Source: Centropus unirufus (Eukaryota > Chordata > Aves > Cuculiformes > Centropidae). From it: a stretch of DNA of 64,000 bases. The translations under genes and the position numbers were made by a program. Location of the stretch: positions 195,621 to 259,620 of the forward strand of contig VYZI01000424.1 in the NCBI GenBank assembly GCA_013397695.1, in the 5' to 3' direction. Below, piece after piece: positions 36,351 to 46,954 of the stretch; positions within the stretch are counted from its first letter, which is position 1; each line of letters begins with the position of its first letter. The notes under the pieces were generated by a model. It did no database searches. It was not told the origin of the DNA and saw only the letters and a list, made by a program, of their open reading frames with translations.

Positions 36351-37045
36351 AACCGTGCTCCCCAGCACTGATTACAGCTCTGCTCTTATCGGCTGCGGCC
36401 GTTTCTGCTCCTTTTCCGCTGCGGTGGCGCGGACGGGGTGAGCTGGTGCAGGACTTGGTGCACCGGGCACGGCTGGGGGAGCTGGGGGGGCAGAGCAGCC
36501 AGGTCCGGGCCACTTCACAGTTAAAGCCTTTGCGGGGAAATGGGAATTTTTGCTCCTGTGCTGGATGCAGCCTCTGACCTGAAAACCTCTGCCCCAGCCT
36601 CCCCGGATGCGGAGCAGGAGCAGGCGTGCAAATGCGAGCTGACAGCCCCAGCCGCTCCAGTACGGACACCAGCTGGCTGGGAGGGCGATGCCCGCACCAC
36701 GGGCACATCGCGGGGCAGGAGGGAGGGCAGGAGCGGGGCTGGCGCAGGCACGCGTGGGCAGGCACGCATGTACAGACAGGCATGTGTGTGCAGGCAGGCA
36801 CACACGTGTACAGGCACACGCGCTGCCCCATGCCGTGTGTCCGGGACAGCCCCCACTAAACCAGTTCGGGTGCTGGGGTGTGACCCCCGGCCCTGGGACA
36901 GCCCTGCCTGGAGCCAGGGGCGCTGCGGGGACCTCGGCCGGGTCCCCCTGCCCAGGGAGCGCCGCTGGCCGTCCTGCACAGCCCCAGCCTGCGCCAGGTG
37001 GCTTCACCCGTGCTCTGCCTCCGCACCAGGCAACTCTGTGTAATT

Positions 37046-37175
37046 CTGAATTAACAAGGCTGCATGTCTATAGACACCGGAACACGCGCTGTATCTTGTC
37101 TTTGTCGATCAATGCATTATATCATCCCATAAAACTGATTAAAAAGCAGAGCAGTTCATCTCACGGGTTCCATGT
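37046..37175 (+). repeat. Intergenic element B, diverged direct repeat of 31001-31125
   Basis: Second copy of the element described at 31001-31125, 6 kb downstream in the same orientation. It lies in an AT-rich island that continues to about 37.33 kb and includes TAATTA at 37262-37267. Confidence 0.6.
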
Positions 37176-37961
37176 CCCAACATTATAAATTCCGTATCCT
37201 GGCTGATGATTGTCAGTGCAGGCGGAGCACGTGCAAGCTGAGCACTATTGTGGTTTAGAATTAATTATTGGAGCATTGCTGCAGAGGACACCACGGAGGG
37301 GGGGGCTGCTGATTAGCAATTTGTTCTCTCTAACACTCCCCAGAGCAGTGTGGAAGGGACACCCGTGGCCCGCTCCTGCCGGGCCGGGGCGGGTGGGCAG
37401 GGTGGCACAGCAGCAGGCAGTACCAGGGGGAGCTTCTGTGCACAGGGCATAAGTAAATCCAGTATTACTGACCAGCACCCTGCCTTGGCCCTGCTGGTCA
37501 GAGCGGGGCAGGGCCCGGCTGGGCGATGCTGGGATCGTGCTGCTGGCAGCCGCCTGTGCCAGCTCTGCTCCCCAAGCCGGGGCTCCCTCTCCCCGCTTTG
37601 TGCCCCCCGCAGCCCCTCCGGGCACCCCGCTGTCCGCAGGGAGGCTGCAGTGAACAGATGTCTCTGTCCCAGCTCTGGACACGGGATGTTGGTCCCTCAG
37701 GCTAGACGGTGACCTGGATGCCGATGCCAGATGCTTGGAAAGCCCGTGGCTGGAAGATGCCCTGCTGCCCGGCGCCCGCCCGGCGGCCCTGCCCGCAGCT
37801 GGGGCTGAGACCCCAGGCTGGGTGGGTGCCGAGTCTGGGGGTCTCGGTGGCTTCGGGCAGGGCTGCGGGGGCTACTGCTCAGCCCTAACCTTGCTCCTCC
37901 CACAGCTGGCACTGTTACATCACCCGGAGCAGAAGAAAGGCAGAAAATTATTCATGAAGAT

Positions 37962-38055
37962 AAAACCCCAACCCCAAAGTCCCATTAAAAAAAAAAAAAA
38001 GAGCAAATATTGGCATGTAATTGGATTAGGGCTTTATCAGATCTTATCACTCGCA
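37962..38055 (+). repeat. Intergenic element C, inverted partner at 39122-39204
   Basis: On the plus strand this segment runs AAAACCCCAACCCCAAAGTC, an A-tract, CAAATATTGGCATGTAATTG and GGGCTTTATCAGA. The minus strand of 39204-39122 gives a close counterpart with the same blocks in the same order. The 13-mer GGGCTTTATCAGA is identical in both (38029-38041; complement at 39135-39147). The family is unknown. Confidence 0.6.
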
Positions 38056-39121
38056 CCGATCAGTCTGCTCCTCCACAGGGGGGCCATCTCATCGCAGGGA
38101 TTTAAGTTTTATTGACTAATAATGATGCTTCTCAAGGAGAGAAGCAGGGCCCTGTGCCAAGGGGAAGCGTCCCAGCCTCGGGAAGTCACCGGAACTTCGC
38201 CACCTTGTTTTGTCTGTTTTCCACCGCAGGGTTTAGCGCAGGGATGAGTTTGATTCCTCCGAGCAACAAAATGATGAGAGGCACCAAACTGGGATGCAAA
38301 TGACCCCGTTCCCCAAGATGGCTTTTATTTTTTTAATGGCTCAGCAGGTGTGTGGGAAGAGAGATGCCTTCGAGAAGGGACATCAACTGCAAAGGGACCT
38401 GCAGAGCCTTTTATACCTAATTCACCAGAAATCATGAAGTTGGCACTAGAGAGAGTGATTATTATTATTAACCCCATCTGAGCTGTCTGCCACGAGCGTG
38501 CAGGTCCGTGGTGGTGAGCGCGTGGTGAGGGGCAAAGGCAGAGAGGATCCGTGTGGGCCCCCTGGATGGGCCGAGCACGGTCCCCGTGTCCCTGTCCCCC
38601 GGGCTGGTGGTCCCTGGCTGCCGTCCCCAGAGCTCCCCAGGGAAGGCTTTTTTTGGCCAAGACGTGCAGCCTCAGCCCTTCGGATAGCCGAGATACCGAG
38701 GATGGTGAAATGTGACTGCGGAGAGGACTCAAAATTCTCAAACGGCGTTCACAGGGAAACACGAGATCACTGAGGCCGGGCTCTCAGGAGCCAGGGGCTC
38801 ATACTTGATAATATTGAGAAGTTTCACCGTTTGATAAAGAACTAGCACTGAAATGTTTCCTGCCTGCCCCTGTGGCTTTCCTGCCTGGGCTGGGGGGTGC
38901 CCACACCGAGCCACGGTGCTGGCCGAGCCCTCCACAGGGAACCCTGGCGGAGCTGGCACCGGCACTGGGAGAATTCTTCCTCCACAAGTTAGAAACTTCA
39001 CCCCAAAGCAGTGTCCTGGCCCATTTCTCTGGGACAAAACCCCCTAAATAGCCAGAGTCATTCTTCAGCCAATAACAGTGAGATCCGAGCACCCCTTCCC
39101 CACACCCCGAGGAGGATGACA

Positions 39122-39204
39122 GCGCGCAAGGGGCTCTGATAAAGCCCGAATGCAACTACTTCCCAATGTTTGTTCCTTTTTAAGGGGGCTTTGGAGTGGT
39201 TTTG
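39122..39204 (-). repeat. Intergenic element C', inverted partner of 37962-38055
   Basis: Minus-strand copy of the element at 37962-38055, about 1.1 kb away. The copies are diverged, but the core around CAAACATTGGGAAGTAGTTG and GGGCTTTATCAGA is clearly related. Confidence 0.6.
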
Positions 39205-39344
39205 TTTTTTTTTAATTGTTCTCCTGAAGGACTTTCTGCCTCCGCTCAGCTCCGGGTGACCACCCGTGGGCTGGGCTCCGGGTCCCCGCGGGGGGGTGGG
39301 GCTGCACCCACGCTCGCTCCGCTCCCCTTCCCCGGGCCGGACCT

Positions 39345-39381
39345 GGGGGGCACCGGGGGGGGCACCGGGGGAGGCACCGGG
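39345..39381 (+). other. G-quadruplex-prone G-run cluster
   Basis: Four G-runs at 39345-39350, 39355-39362, 39367-39371 and 39379-39381 are separated by short CACC-containing loops, satisfying the usual four-tract pattern. It lies between the inverted element C' and the 21-base minisatellite. Confidence 0.6.
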
Positions 39382-39452
39382 CGGCTGCAGCCTGCAGGTG
39401 GCACGCGAAGAGTGGGAACGGCAGCGCGGAACAAAGGCACTCGGACAAAAAC

Positions 39453-39655
39453 ACCCACAGCCATCCCGGGAACCCACAGCCCATCCCGGGAGCCCAGAGC
39501 CCCGTCCCGGGATCCTACAGCCCATCCCGGGCTCCCACAGCTGATCCCGGGATCTCAGAACCCCATCCCTGGATCCCACAGCTCCATCCCGGGCTCCCAC
39601 AGCCCATCTCGAGATCCCACAGCCTAACCCAAGATCCCACATCCCATCCCGGGCC
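39453..39655. repeat. Minisatellite, unit about 21 bases
   Basis: Roughly nine imperfect tandem copies of a unit like CCCACAGCCCATCCCGGGAT. Unit length varies slightly and central copies are degraded (ATCTCGAGATCC, AACCCAAGATCC). Long open frames crossing it are a by-product of the repeat. Confidence 0.85.
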
Positions 39656-40349
39656 CCGGGGGTTCGCAGGAAGGTGCTGCAGCTCCGGGCACCAAACAGC
39701 ACGGATGTCGAGAGGGAATGAGGGCAGTGATGGAGCCCGCAGACCCTTCTCATGCTGCAGCGCCCCTGGGTGCCCGCCTGGCACCCTCAGCGGGCACCTC
39801 CAGGATGAGCGGGCACCTCCATTGCCCCTCTCGGAGGGGCAAACTCCAGGCCTCAGGGCTGCCTCTTGCCCTTCCACCCGCTGTCTCCACAGGAGCTGGG
39901 AATGATGCCCTGGCTGAGCCGTAACGCTGCCCACACCTTCCCTCTCCTCGCCCGGGACATGAGCTGCTCTTTCCCTTCGTGTGCCACTGGCAAACCCACA
40001 GCGCTGGGCAGAAGAACCGGAGCAGCGAGGGGGGGTTGGGGTCCCGAAGCCCCCGGTGAGCCCTGGGCATGTGCCAGCCGCGGCGGCAGAGAGGACGGGG
40101 CTGGTGTTGGGTGCCACAGCGTCCCATGTCTGCAGGGACCTGGCTTTGTCCGTCGGGTATTTTTCCTGTTTCAGGCGCGGGATGCGGGATGCTGCCCGCA
40201 GGAGCTGATGCCATGGACCCACCGAGGCCTCTGGTGCCAGGAGGTGCCGGGCTCCCTCCCCACTGGATGCGCAGGGCCCGGCGGTGCCAGCCGGGAGCTG
40301 TGCCCGGCTCCCTCCGGCAGGGGCCTTGGCACTGCCAGGGCCGTGCGAG

Positions 40350-40850
40350 GTGCCCATCCCCATAATCAGAGCGCGCCGAGGAGAAACTCGCTCAGCTCTG
40401 TCTGCCTTGACATTAAGACCTAAATTTGCTGTAAAACCAAATGGATACGCACACCCACATCTACGAGGCTTTTAGTTCAGCAACAAGTGAATCCATCAAA
40501 GCCCAGCACCTAATTTAATAGCAATAATGAAAGGTGTGCGTCACTATTAATTTAAGCACTCCAGCATTAGCCTTGCACTTAGAAACCAGCAAGGCAAAGC
40601 TATTTACAAATGAATGTACCAGGGCAATAAATTGAAAGTACTGGTTTGACCCACGGTGGCTTCTTTCTTCATTTATACATAGATAGATTTCTATGGATGC
40701 ATTTATTCCCATCTCTTTAGCGAGGCCTCCCTAATTAAGTTGAAGTGGCAGTGGAAGTGTGGCACTAAGTGTGGAAAGAAGCTGCTAAAAATGTATTTAA
40801 TTCATTATAAATAATCTTTGATACCGTGAGGTTGGATCGAGGTTTGCAGT
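40350..40850. promoter_or_regulatory. Large AT-rich island bracketed by a 14-base direct repeat
   Basis: About 470 bases of AT-rich, non-repetitive sequence with TAATTA at 40732-40737 and further ATTA cores (CTATTAATTTAAGC, CTAATTTAATAGC). It is bracketed by the identical 14-mer ATCAGAGCGCGCCG at 40365-40378 and 40851-40864. No coding potential seen. A candidate conserved element. Confidence 0.4.
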
Positions 40851-41064
40851 ATCAGAGCGCGCCGCCGAGGGAGGCCAAGGCGATCACCTCCACGCAGCGA
40901 ACACCATTTGGGCCGCGCGGTTTGGCCTCGCGCACAGGAGGGAGCCCCGGCTCGCACGGGGTCCCGGGGCACCAGCACCGGAGCCAGGGCCCGCGCGGGC
41001 TCCAAGCAGGGCACCAGGCGGGGGGAGGGCTCCTGGCACCGGGGCGCCGGCTCCGTGTCGCTGC

Positions 41065-41270
41065 GTGCCCCTGGATGATAATGTATGATAAGAGGAAGGT
41101 GTATGTCACCCACATTAAAGGAGCTTAATGTGCTCGGAGTCACATTATTGTACCCTTGTAGAATACATTATCTGTCATGCTGCCTCTACAGGCTGTCACC
41201 TCGCAGAAAGGCTACACTGTTCCTGGAAGCCATTATCAGCTTCTAATGATATTATCAAAATTGGAGCGTG
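41065..41270. promoter_or_regulatory. AT-rich island, candidate regulatory element
   Basis: AT-rich sequence with many GATAAT and ATTATC motifs (ATGATAATGTATGATAAG, CATTATCAGCTTCTAATGAT) between GC-rich spacers. No gene seen. Confidence 0.3.
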
Positions 41271-41725
41271 TGGCACGGCGGGGGCTGGGCAGGCTCCGCG
41301 GCGCTGCCACTTCCCGTGCCAGGAGAAGTGCCCTCTGCACACCGGGACAGGGGCTCCAGGCTCAGACCGGTGCCCCCGGGCACCGCAGCCCCACAGAACC
41401 CCCCGTGTCCTGCGCCCGGCTGCCCTGGTGACCCCAGCAGCTCTTGGATGGGGCCATGGGAAGTGCTGCCGGGGTCCGGGGTGCCAGGAGCTGCTCCCAC
41501 AGGGCCAGACGCGTGGCCTGGCAGTGATGGGCATGCGGCCAGCAGCGGCTGCCCCGGCTCCTGCAGCTGCGGAATCCAGGGATGCCAGGAAACCCGCTGG
41601 CACCCAGAGGTGTGGCCAGCCCATGGGAACACTGTGCCATGGAGAGGGGGAGCAGGGGGCGAGGGCTGGCACGGCGGGTGGGAAGGGTTGCTCAGCCTCT
41701 GCCCAGGCTCCCGCGGGAGCCCGGG

Positions 41726-41785
41726 GGCTGTGGTGGCCCTGGCTGAGGTGGCCCTGGCTGTGGTGGCCCTGGCTGTGGTGGCCCT
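41726..41785. repeat. Minisatellite, 15 bases x 4
   Basis: Four copies of GGCTGTGGTGGCCCT in direct tandem; only the second differs, by one base (GGCTGAGG). Confidence 0.9.
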
Positions 41786-42486
41786 GGCTCAAGGCAGGGC
41801 AAAACCCCACTGGCCTGCGGGGGAACCTCATCAGCCGCAGTCAGGGGTGGGTGCCAGGGGTGCCCTGCAGCTGTGCCCCCGTGCCCGGCTGCCGGGGCTG
41901 CGTCCGCACCACGCTGGCATCCAGCTCAGCCCAGCGAGGAGCGCGCTGCAGCCCGGCGAGTGCTGGCGATCATGTCAGCCTCTCAATATTGCTCTTCCCT
42001 CTCCTGTCAGGTGAAATTAATAAAAAAAAGAGCCTTCTCTTTTTTGGAGTGTAATCTTCTGCCTGCAACCAGAAGCCACGTAAACTGATAAATTGCAGAT
42101 TAAACGAGTGCCACACTCCACTTCAGGCCCTGGCTGTTAATTCCCCTGTTGTGCAATTCCCGGCTCTCAGGGCCTGTCAATCCCAGCTAATCGCAGGAGG
42201 CACTAAAACACCCTGCCCTGACAGCCCCGGATCAAGAAACCCCTGACTCCTAGCTCAGGTGGATTGCATGCATCACTTATGCACAAATCAGCAATATGCC
42301 AGCGGGGAGGAATTATGTCCGATGACAGCCCAGACACGAGGTACATATTGCAGAGCCGGCGCGCCCCAGCCGCGTGACAGATTGCAGCGCTGGTGCGGGA
42401 GCAGCTCCCGGCTGCACCGTCCCCAGACACCCCCGGCCCCTCGCCCGCAGCGGGAGACCCCCCTGCTGTCCCCATGCCTGTCCCCC

Positions 42487-42578
42487 TGCCGTCCCCCTCC
42501 CTGTCCCATCCCTGTCCCCATCCCTGTCCCATCCCTGTCCCATGCCTGTCCCCATCCCTGTCCCATCCCTGTCCCATC
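42487..42578. repeat. Minisatellite, unit 11/12 bases, running into the assembly gap
   Basis: Copies alternate between CCCTGTCCCAT (11) and CCCTGTCCCCAT (12), with occasional GCCTGT. The array is cut off by the gap at 42579, so its full length is unknown. Confidence 0.9.
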
Positions 42579-43081
42579 NNNNNNNNNNNNNNNNNNNNNN
42601 NNNNNNNNNNNNNNNNNNNNNNNNNNNNNNNNNNNNNNNNNNNNNNNNNNNNNNNNNNNNNNNNNNNNNNNNNNNNNNNNNNNNNNNNNNNNNNNNNNNN
42701 NNNNNNNNNNNNNNNNNNNNNNNNNNNNNNNNNNNNNNNNNNNNNNNNNNNNNNNNNNNNNNNNNNNNNNNNNNNNNNNNNNNNNNNNNNNNNNNNNNNN
42801 NNNNNNNNNNNNNNNNNNNNNNNNNNNNNNNNNNNNNNNNNNNNNNNNNNNNNNNNNNNNNNNNNNNNNNNNNNNNNNNNNNNNNNNNNNNNNNNNNNNN
42901 NNNNNNNNNNNNNNNNNNNNNNNNNNNNNNNNNNNNNNNNNNNNNNNNNNNNNNNNNNNNNNNNNNNNNNNNNNNNNNNNNNNNNNNNNNNNNNNNNNNN
43001 NNNNNNNNNNNNNNNNNNNNNNNNNNNNNNNNNNNNNNNNNNNNNNNNNNNNNNNNNNNNNNNNNNNNNNNNNNNNNNNNN
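42579..43081. other. Assembly gap, 503 N
   Basis: Unresolved sequence that begins inside the 11/12-base C-rich minisatellite, so the missing part is probably mostly more of this array. Open frames spanning the gap are artefacts. Confidence 0.99.
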
Positions 43082-43214
43082 TCCCTGCCACCCCCAGGGT
43101 GACCCCGAGGCCGCTGCTGCCCCTGGTTGTGGTTGCGGGGCAGGCGAGCGAGGAGGGCGCGGGGCTGGGGGCACAGGGTGCCTCACCTGGGCAGAGGGAG
43201 ACCCTGCCGAGCCT

Positions 43215-43390
43215 CCCCCAGCCCAGCCCCAACTGTTTTAACATTTATTCTGTGATCCTGGAAAGCTTAAATTAATGACAGCCTTGCAGTTGCTCATTAA
43301 TAATTGCTTCATTACTGTATGCGATCGCATTCTCCTGACAATAACGGTGTTTGCTGGTGTATTTCTAATTATCTGGCATTTCGGGTCCCT
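43215..43390. promoter_or_regulatory. AT-rich island with TAATTA and ATTAATAATT motifs
   Basis: The short AT-rich block contains CTTAAATTAATGAC, CTCATTAATAATTGC and TAATTA at 43367-43372, between the assembly gap and the 31-base minisatellite. No open frame of interest. Confidence 0.35.
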
Positions 43391-43496
43391 AGCAGAGCCC
43401 CAGCCCTCCCCGACCCGGGGCTTCCCTCGGGGCCCCCGGGAAGGGGCCTGGGCTCGGCTGGGAGGAGCCCGAGAGGAACCCGCGGGCACCAGGCCT

Positions 43497-43733
43497 GGGC
43501 CTGCTGGGCCCACCTCGCTCCGTCCCAGGCCGGGCCTGCTGGGCCTCACTCCGTCCCAGGCCGGGCCTGCTGGGCCTCGCTCTGTCCCAGGCCGGGCCTG
43601 CTGGGCCTCGCTCGGTCCCAGGCCGGGCCTGCCGGGCCTCGCTCGGTCCCAGGCCCGGGCCTGCTGGGCCTCGCTCGGTCCCAGGCCGGGCCTGCCGGGC
43701 CTCGCTCGGTCCCAGGCCGGGCCTGCCGGGCCC
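43497..43733. repeat. Minisatellite, 31 bases x about 7.5
   Basis: Tandem copies of a 31-base GC-rich unit beginning GGGCCTGCTGGGCCTCGCTC and ending GGTCCCAGGCC, starting at about 43497, 43532, 43563, 43594, 43625, 43656, 43687 and a partial last copy. The first unit is a few bases longer and one later unit has one extra C. Most differences are CTG/CCG and single changes in CTCGCTCGG. High similarity between copies suggests recent or ongoing turnover. Confidence 0.93.
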
Positions 43734-44044
43734 ACCACAGCCCCTGGGCAGCGGGAGGACGGGCGCTGTGGCTCTCGGGCACCGGCGCAGCCTCCGTGGC
43801 CACGGCAGCCCTGGCACTGCTTGCCGCTGGGCGAGCAGAGCCGAGCAGGAGGTGCCCAGAGCCTCGGAGGGCACCCATGGCTGGGGCCGCGCTCATGGCG
43901 GGAATGCGAGAGCGGCAGCTGCTCCGAGAAATCCGTCAGCGGGAATCACCGCTCGGTCCCCGCGCTGTGGAAATGTCCCCTCGCACCAGTTCAGCCCCAA
44001 CCGCCAGCCCAGAGCCCATCCCTGCCCCCGCCTGGGGAGGGGGC

Positions 44045-44400
44045 TCATTTGTAGTTAAAAATCTACTGTGACTTGTCAGAAAAATGAATAAATGAGCACA
44101 TTATTTTTTCATTTTGGAGCTCAGCATCTGTTTGTCTAATCAAGAAAGAGAACTGGGAAAGTCAGCCAGGGCTGACGCACACATTTTATTTAACTTTTCC
44201 TCTGTCAAAGGAGTTTAAACGTGTAATGAACAGGCCATGGTGATTTGAAATATAATCCCATTACTCTGATGAGATTACCAAGGCTGTGAGAGTTCACAAA
44301 TCATGCTTAAGGTTTTTAGAGCAAACAACACCCTGTTGAGGTTTTTTTTTTTTTCCGGTTTTTGCATTCAAGCAGAGGTGTGTGGGGAGAATAAAACCTG
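44045..44400. promoter_or_regulatory. AT-rich island, candidate regulatory element
   Basis: AT-rich unique sequence including GTGATTTGAAATATAATCCC and a T-tract near 44342-44354, between GC-rich spacers. No gene or repeat family recognised. Confidence 0.3.
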
Positions 44401-46954
44401 ACAGTGCTTAACCCTTCGCACAGTGACGGCGCGGGCTGCGCTCCGGGCCAGCCCTGCCCATGTCCCAGCTGCTCGCAGGAGCCCTGGGTCCGCGCCACAG
44501 CCGGGCATGGGCACCCGCACGCCCACGCGCCTCTGTCCTCCTCTCCGTCCTTGTCCCAGCATCACACCAGGAGGCCGCACTGGGACGTGATTTAAGGGGC
44601 ATTAATTTTAGCAGCAGCAGCACCCAATACCGCGTGCCGCCACAGCAGCGCATTTCCATGAAATTCATGGGCCCATTACAAACATGTCTCCATAAATAAC
44701 TCCCCCCATTAATCTCCGGGCTGCACCCAGGGCTGCACCCGGGGCTGTGCCGTGGTTTTGTCTGCTTGTCCTGGTGCGGGCTGGATGCGCCCAGTCGGGT
44801 TCCAGGCCTGGTGGCCTGAGGGGCGGCTGCAAAAGCCACTGGGATGCACCTCACTTTGCTGACCTAAACCCAAAGGAGCTGCAGGCTCGGGCTGCTCCTG
44901 TGGGAGTTCATGGCAAACCCTGCAGGGCCTGGGCTGAGCTGGGGTCTGGCCAGGTGCCCCTGTGCTCCCAAGCTGCCTGGGCGCCCTGAGCATCCTCAGA
45001 ACAGGCTGCTCTTTTGTCTCTGCGGGCAGCCCTTGTTGTGGCTGCAGAGCCTTGGCCATCCTCACCCGACTACGGCTCCCGGGCAAGAGAAGTTGCTCCT
45101 CAGCTCTTTTATTCTCTCACAAATCTCCCAGACAAACACTCAGTCACCCCTGGAGCACAAGGAATGACATTAGTCTCACCACAAAGGTCACTCGTCTTCC
45201 CTGGGGGATTCGGGACCCTCTGAGCAGCGCTGCTTTGTGCAGCGAGCGGCGGGCTGGGAGCACCGGGGCCGAGGTCAGCCCATGGGGGAAACCGCATCGG
45301 TTGTTTGTGCCCCCTCTATGCCCGCGCTCTCTGACTCTCCCGGGTGCAGTGCCCAGGATTTTTGCAAGCTTGGGCTCTGCTCCGTGAGGTGCAGAACTTG
45401 GTGCACGCGCAGGCCAGGACCCACTCCAGCAGCAGGAGAAAATTCAGGAACCCTGTGCTGCCTCCCACGGCGACCGCCCTCGCCAGCGAGATGTCACCCT
45501 CCGTGTGCGAGCCAGCAGCCACCCTCTCCTGCCGAAGCCCGGGAACAAGGCATGGAAGGAACAGCTTGCTTTCCTGACCCAGTTGAATGCCCATCTAAAT
45601 CAATTAAATCTACAACTAGCGGGGAAAGACCAGCCCGTGATGGATCTGTGTTCAGCTGCCGCACAGATTGCAGCCATGAGCTCCGATTTAACTCTTTCGG
45701 CAAACACCAGACAGCAGCAATGCCTGTTCTAAGGGAGAGCTTGGCCATCTCCGGGGGAGCTGGGCCATTCCTGAATTTAAGGCAGGTTTCCGACACGCTG
45801 CGTGTTCAACTGGACCTGATCTTTGCCAGCAAATTCACTGAACTGCGACCAGCTCTTTTGGAGCAAATGAGCCCATTCTGGGCTCCACAGCTCACCTGCT
45901 CCCACCGAGCCCTCGGAGCATCCTCCAGCAGCCGCCTTGGCCTGGCCGAGCTCTCCAGGGCCCCGTGTGCCCCGCGTGCCCCCGCTCTGTGGGAAGATGC
46001 ACTGGAAACAAAGCGAGTGGAAGGTGATTTACAAGATGGTGCAAACACACGTGGTCTGGGCAAGTTACCACAAGCCCACAGACCTCACCATGGTTCAGAC
46101 GGCAGATTTTTTGCATTATGTGACTCTTCAGGCTCTACCGAAAGCAAAATACTGCACGTATTGAATATCTACTAACAATAAATAAAGGTAAGTGGGTAGC
46201 AACAGCATTAGGGCCATGGAAACAAGCAGGAGACGTCCACAGTTTCCGATACCAATGTAGGGTAATTTTTAGTTCAGTTAAAAAGAATTGAAACGTGGTG
46301 GCAAAAGAACATTCACAGAGCAACTTTAATGTTAAATAGATCACAGAGGTGGTTAAAGGAATCATTTACATTGCATTATCTGAAGGGTCTTTCCCCATTG
46401 CAACTGTGCTGTGTTTGTGTATAAAATGTAAAAAAAAAAAAAATCACACTATAAAATATTGTTCTTCCTGTTCTGCAAAGATCATGGAAGACCATGCAGG
46501 GACAAGAGGCCTCGTGGTGTGGGCAGGGTCCCCTCCCACGGCAGCACCAGCTCCAGAGAGGCGAAACCTTTAGACCCAAGAACTTAAACACAGCAGGTAA
46601 GAGCCAACCAGCTCTCTCTGCCTTAATGCCTATCCCTAAACTCTGCGTTAAGGCTCAGGTTTTCCCTCTACAAAGCACAGCAGGACACTTGGCTGTGGCA
46701 GGCGAGGCTGGAGGGCAGTGGGGACCCTGCTCGGACATGGACCTGCAGCCCAGTAGGGTCAAACACCTCAACCTGGGGGGTTTTACAGAAGCCGCAGCAG
46801 CGGCACAGAGCGCGCTGGCTGCCACGGCTTGGGGAGGGTTCTGAAACGCCCCTGGAGAGCCAAAGCAAGGATGCGGCTCTGGTCCCCAGAAATCCCCCTT
46901 TCATGGTCCTAAACGCACTAAGGATGGACAAGGTCAAACCAGCCAAAACCAAGG

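Larger units (their letters stand above)
31900..46950. other. GC-rich intergenic spacers between GAPVD1 and MAPKAP1
   Basis: Between the AT-rich islands the sequence is GC-rich and low in complexity, with minisatellites, short local duplications (for example GGCACCCAGCCCT twice near 33.82 kb, GCAGGCAC-type repeats at 36.73-36.83 kb) and G-runs. Open frames of up to about 360 codons occur on both strands, but they overlap each other, have Pro/Gly/Ala/Arg-rich shadow composition and cross repeats. I see no gene here. Confidence 0.6.

Noticed and set aside
36730..36830. CA/TG and GCAGGCAC-rich stretch considered as a CRISPR-like or regulated repeat array
   Set aside because: Short degenerate purine-pyrimidine microsatellite-type sequence; no regular spacers, and the organism is a vertebrate.
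42203..43275. Open frames of about 300 codons spanning the 503-base gap
   Set aside because: They exist only because unresolved bases contain no stop codon.
43238..44071. Repetitive 'collagen-like' open frames over the 31-base minisatellite
   Set aside because: The peptide periodicity is the tandem repeat read in several frames on both strands; no start context, no splice sites, no homology recognised.
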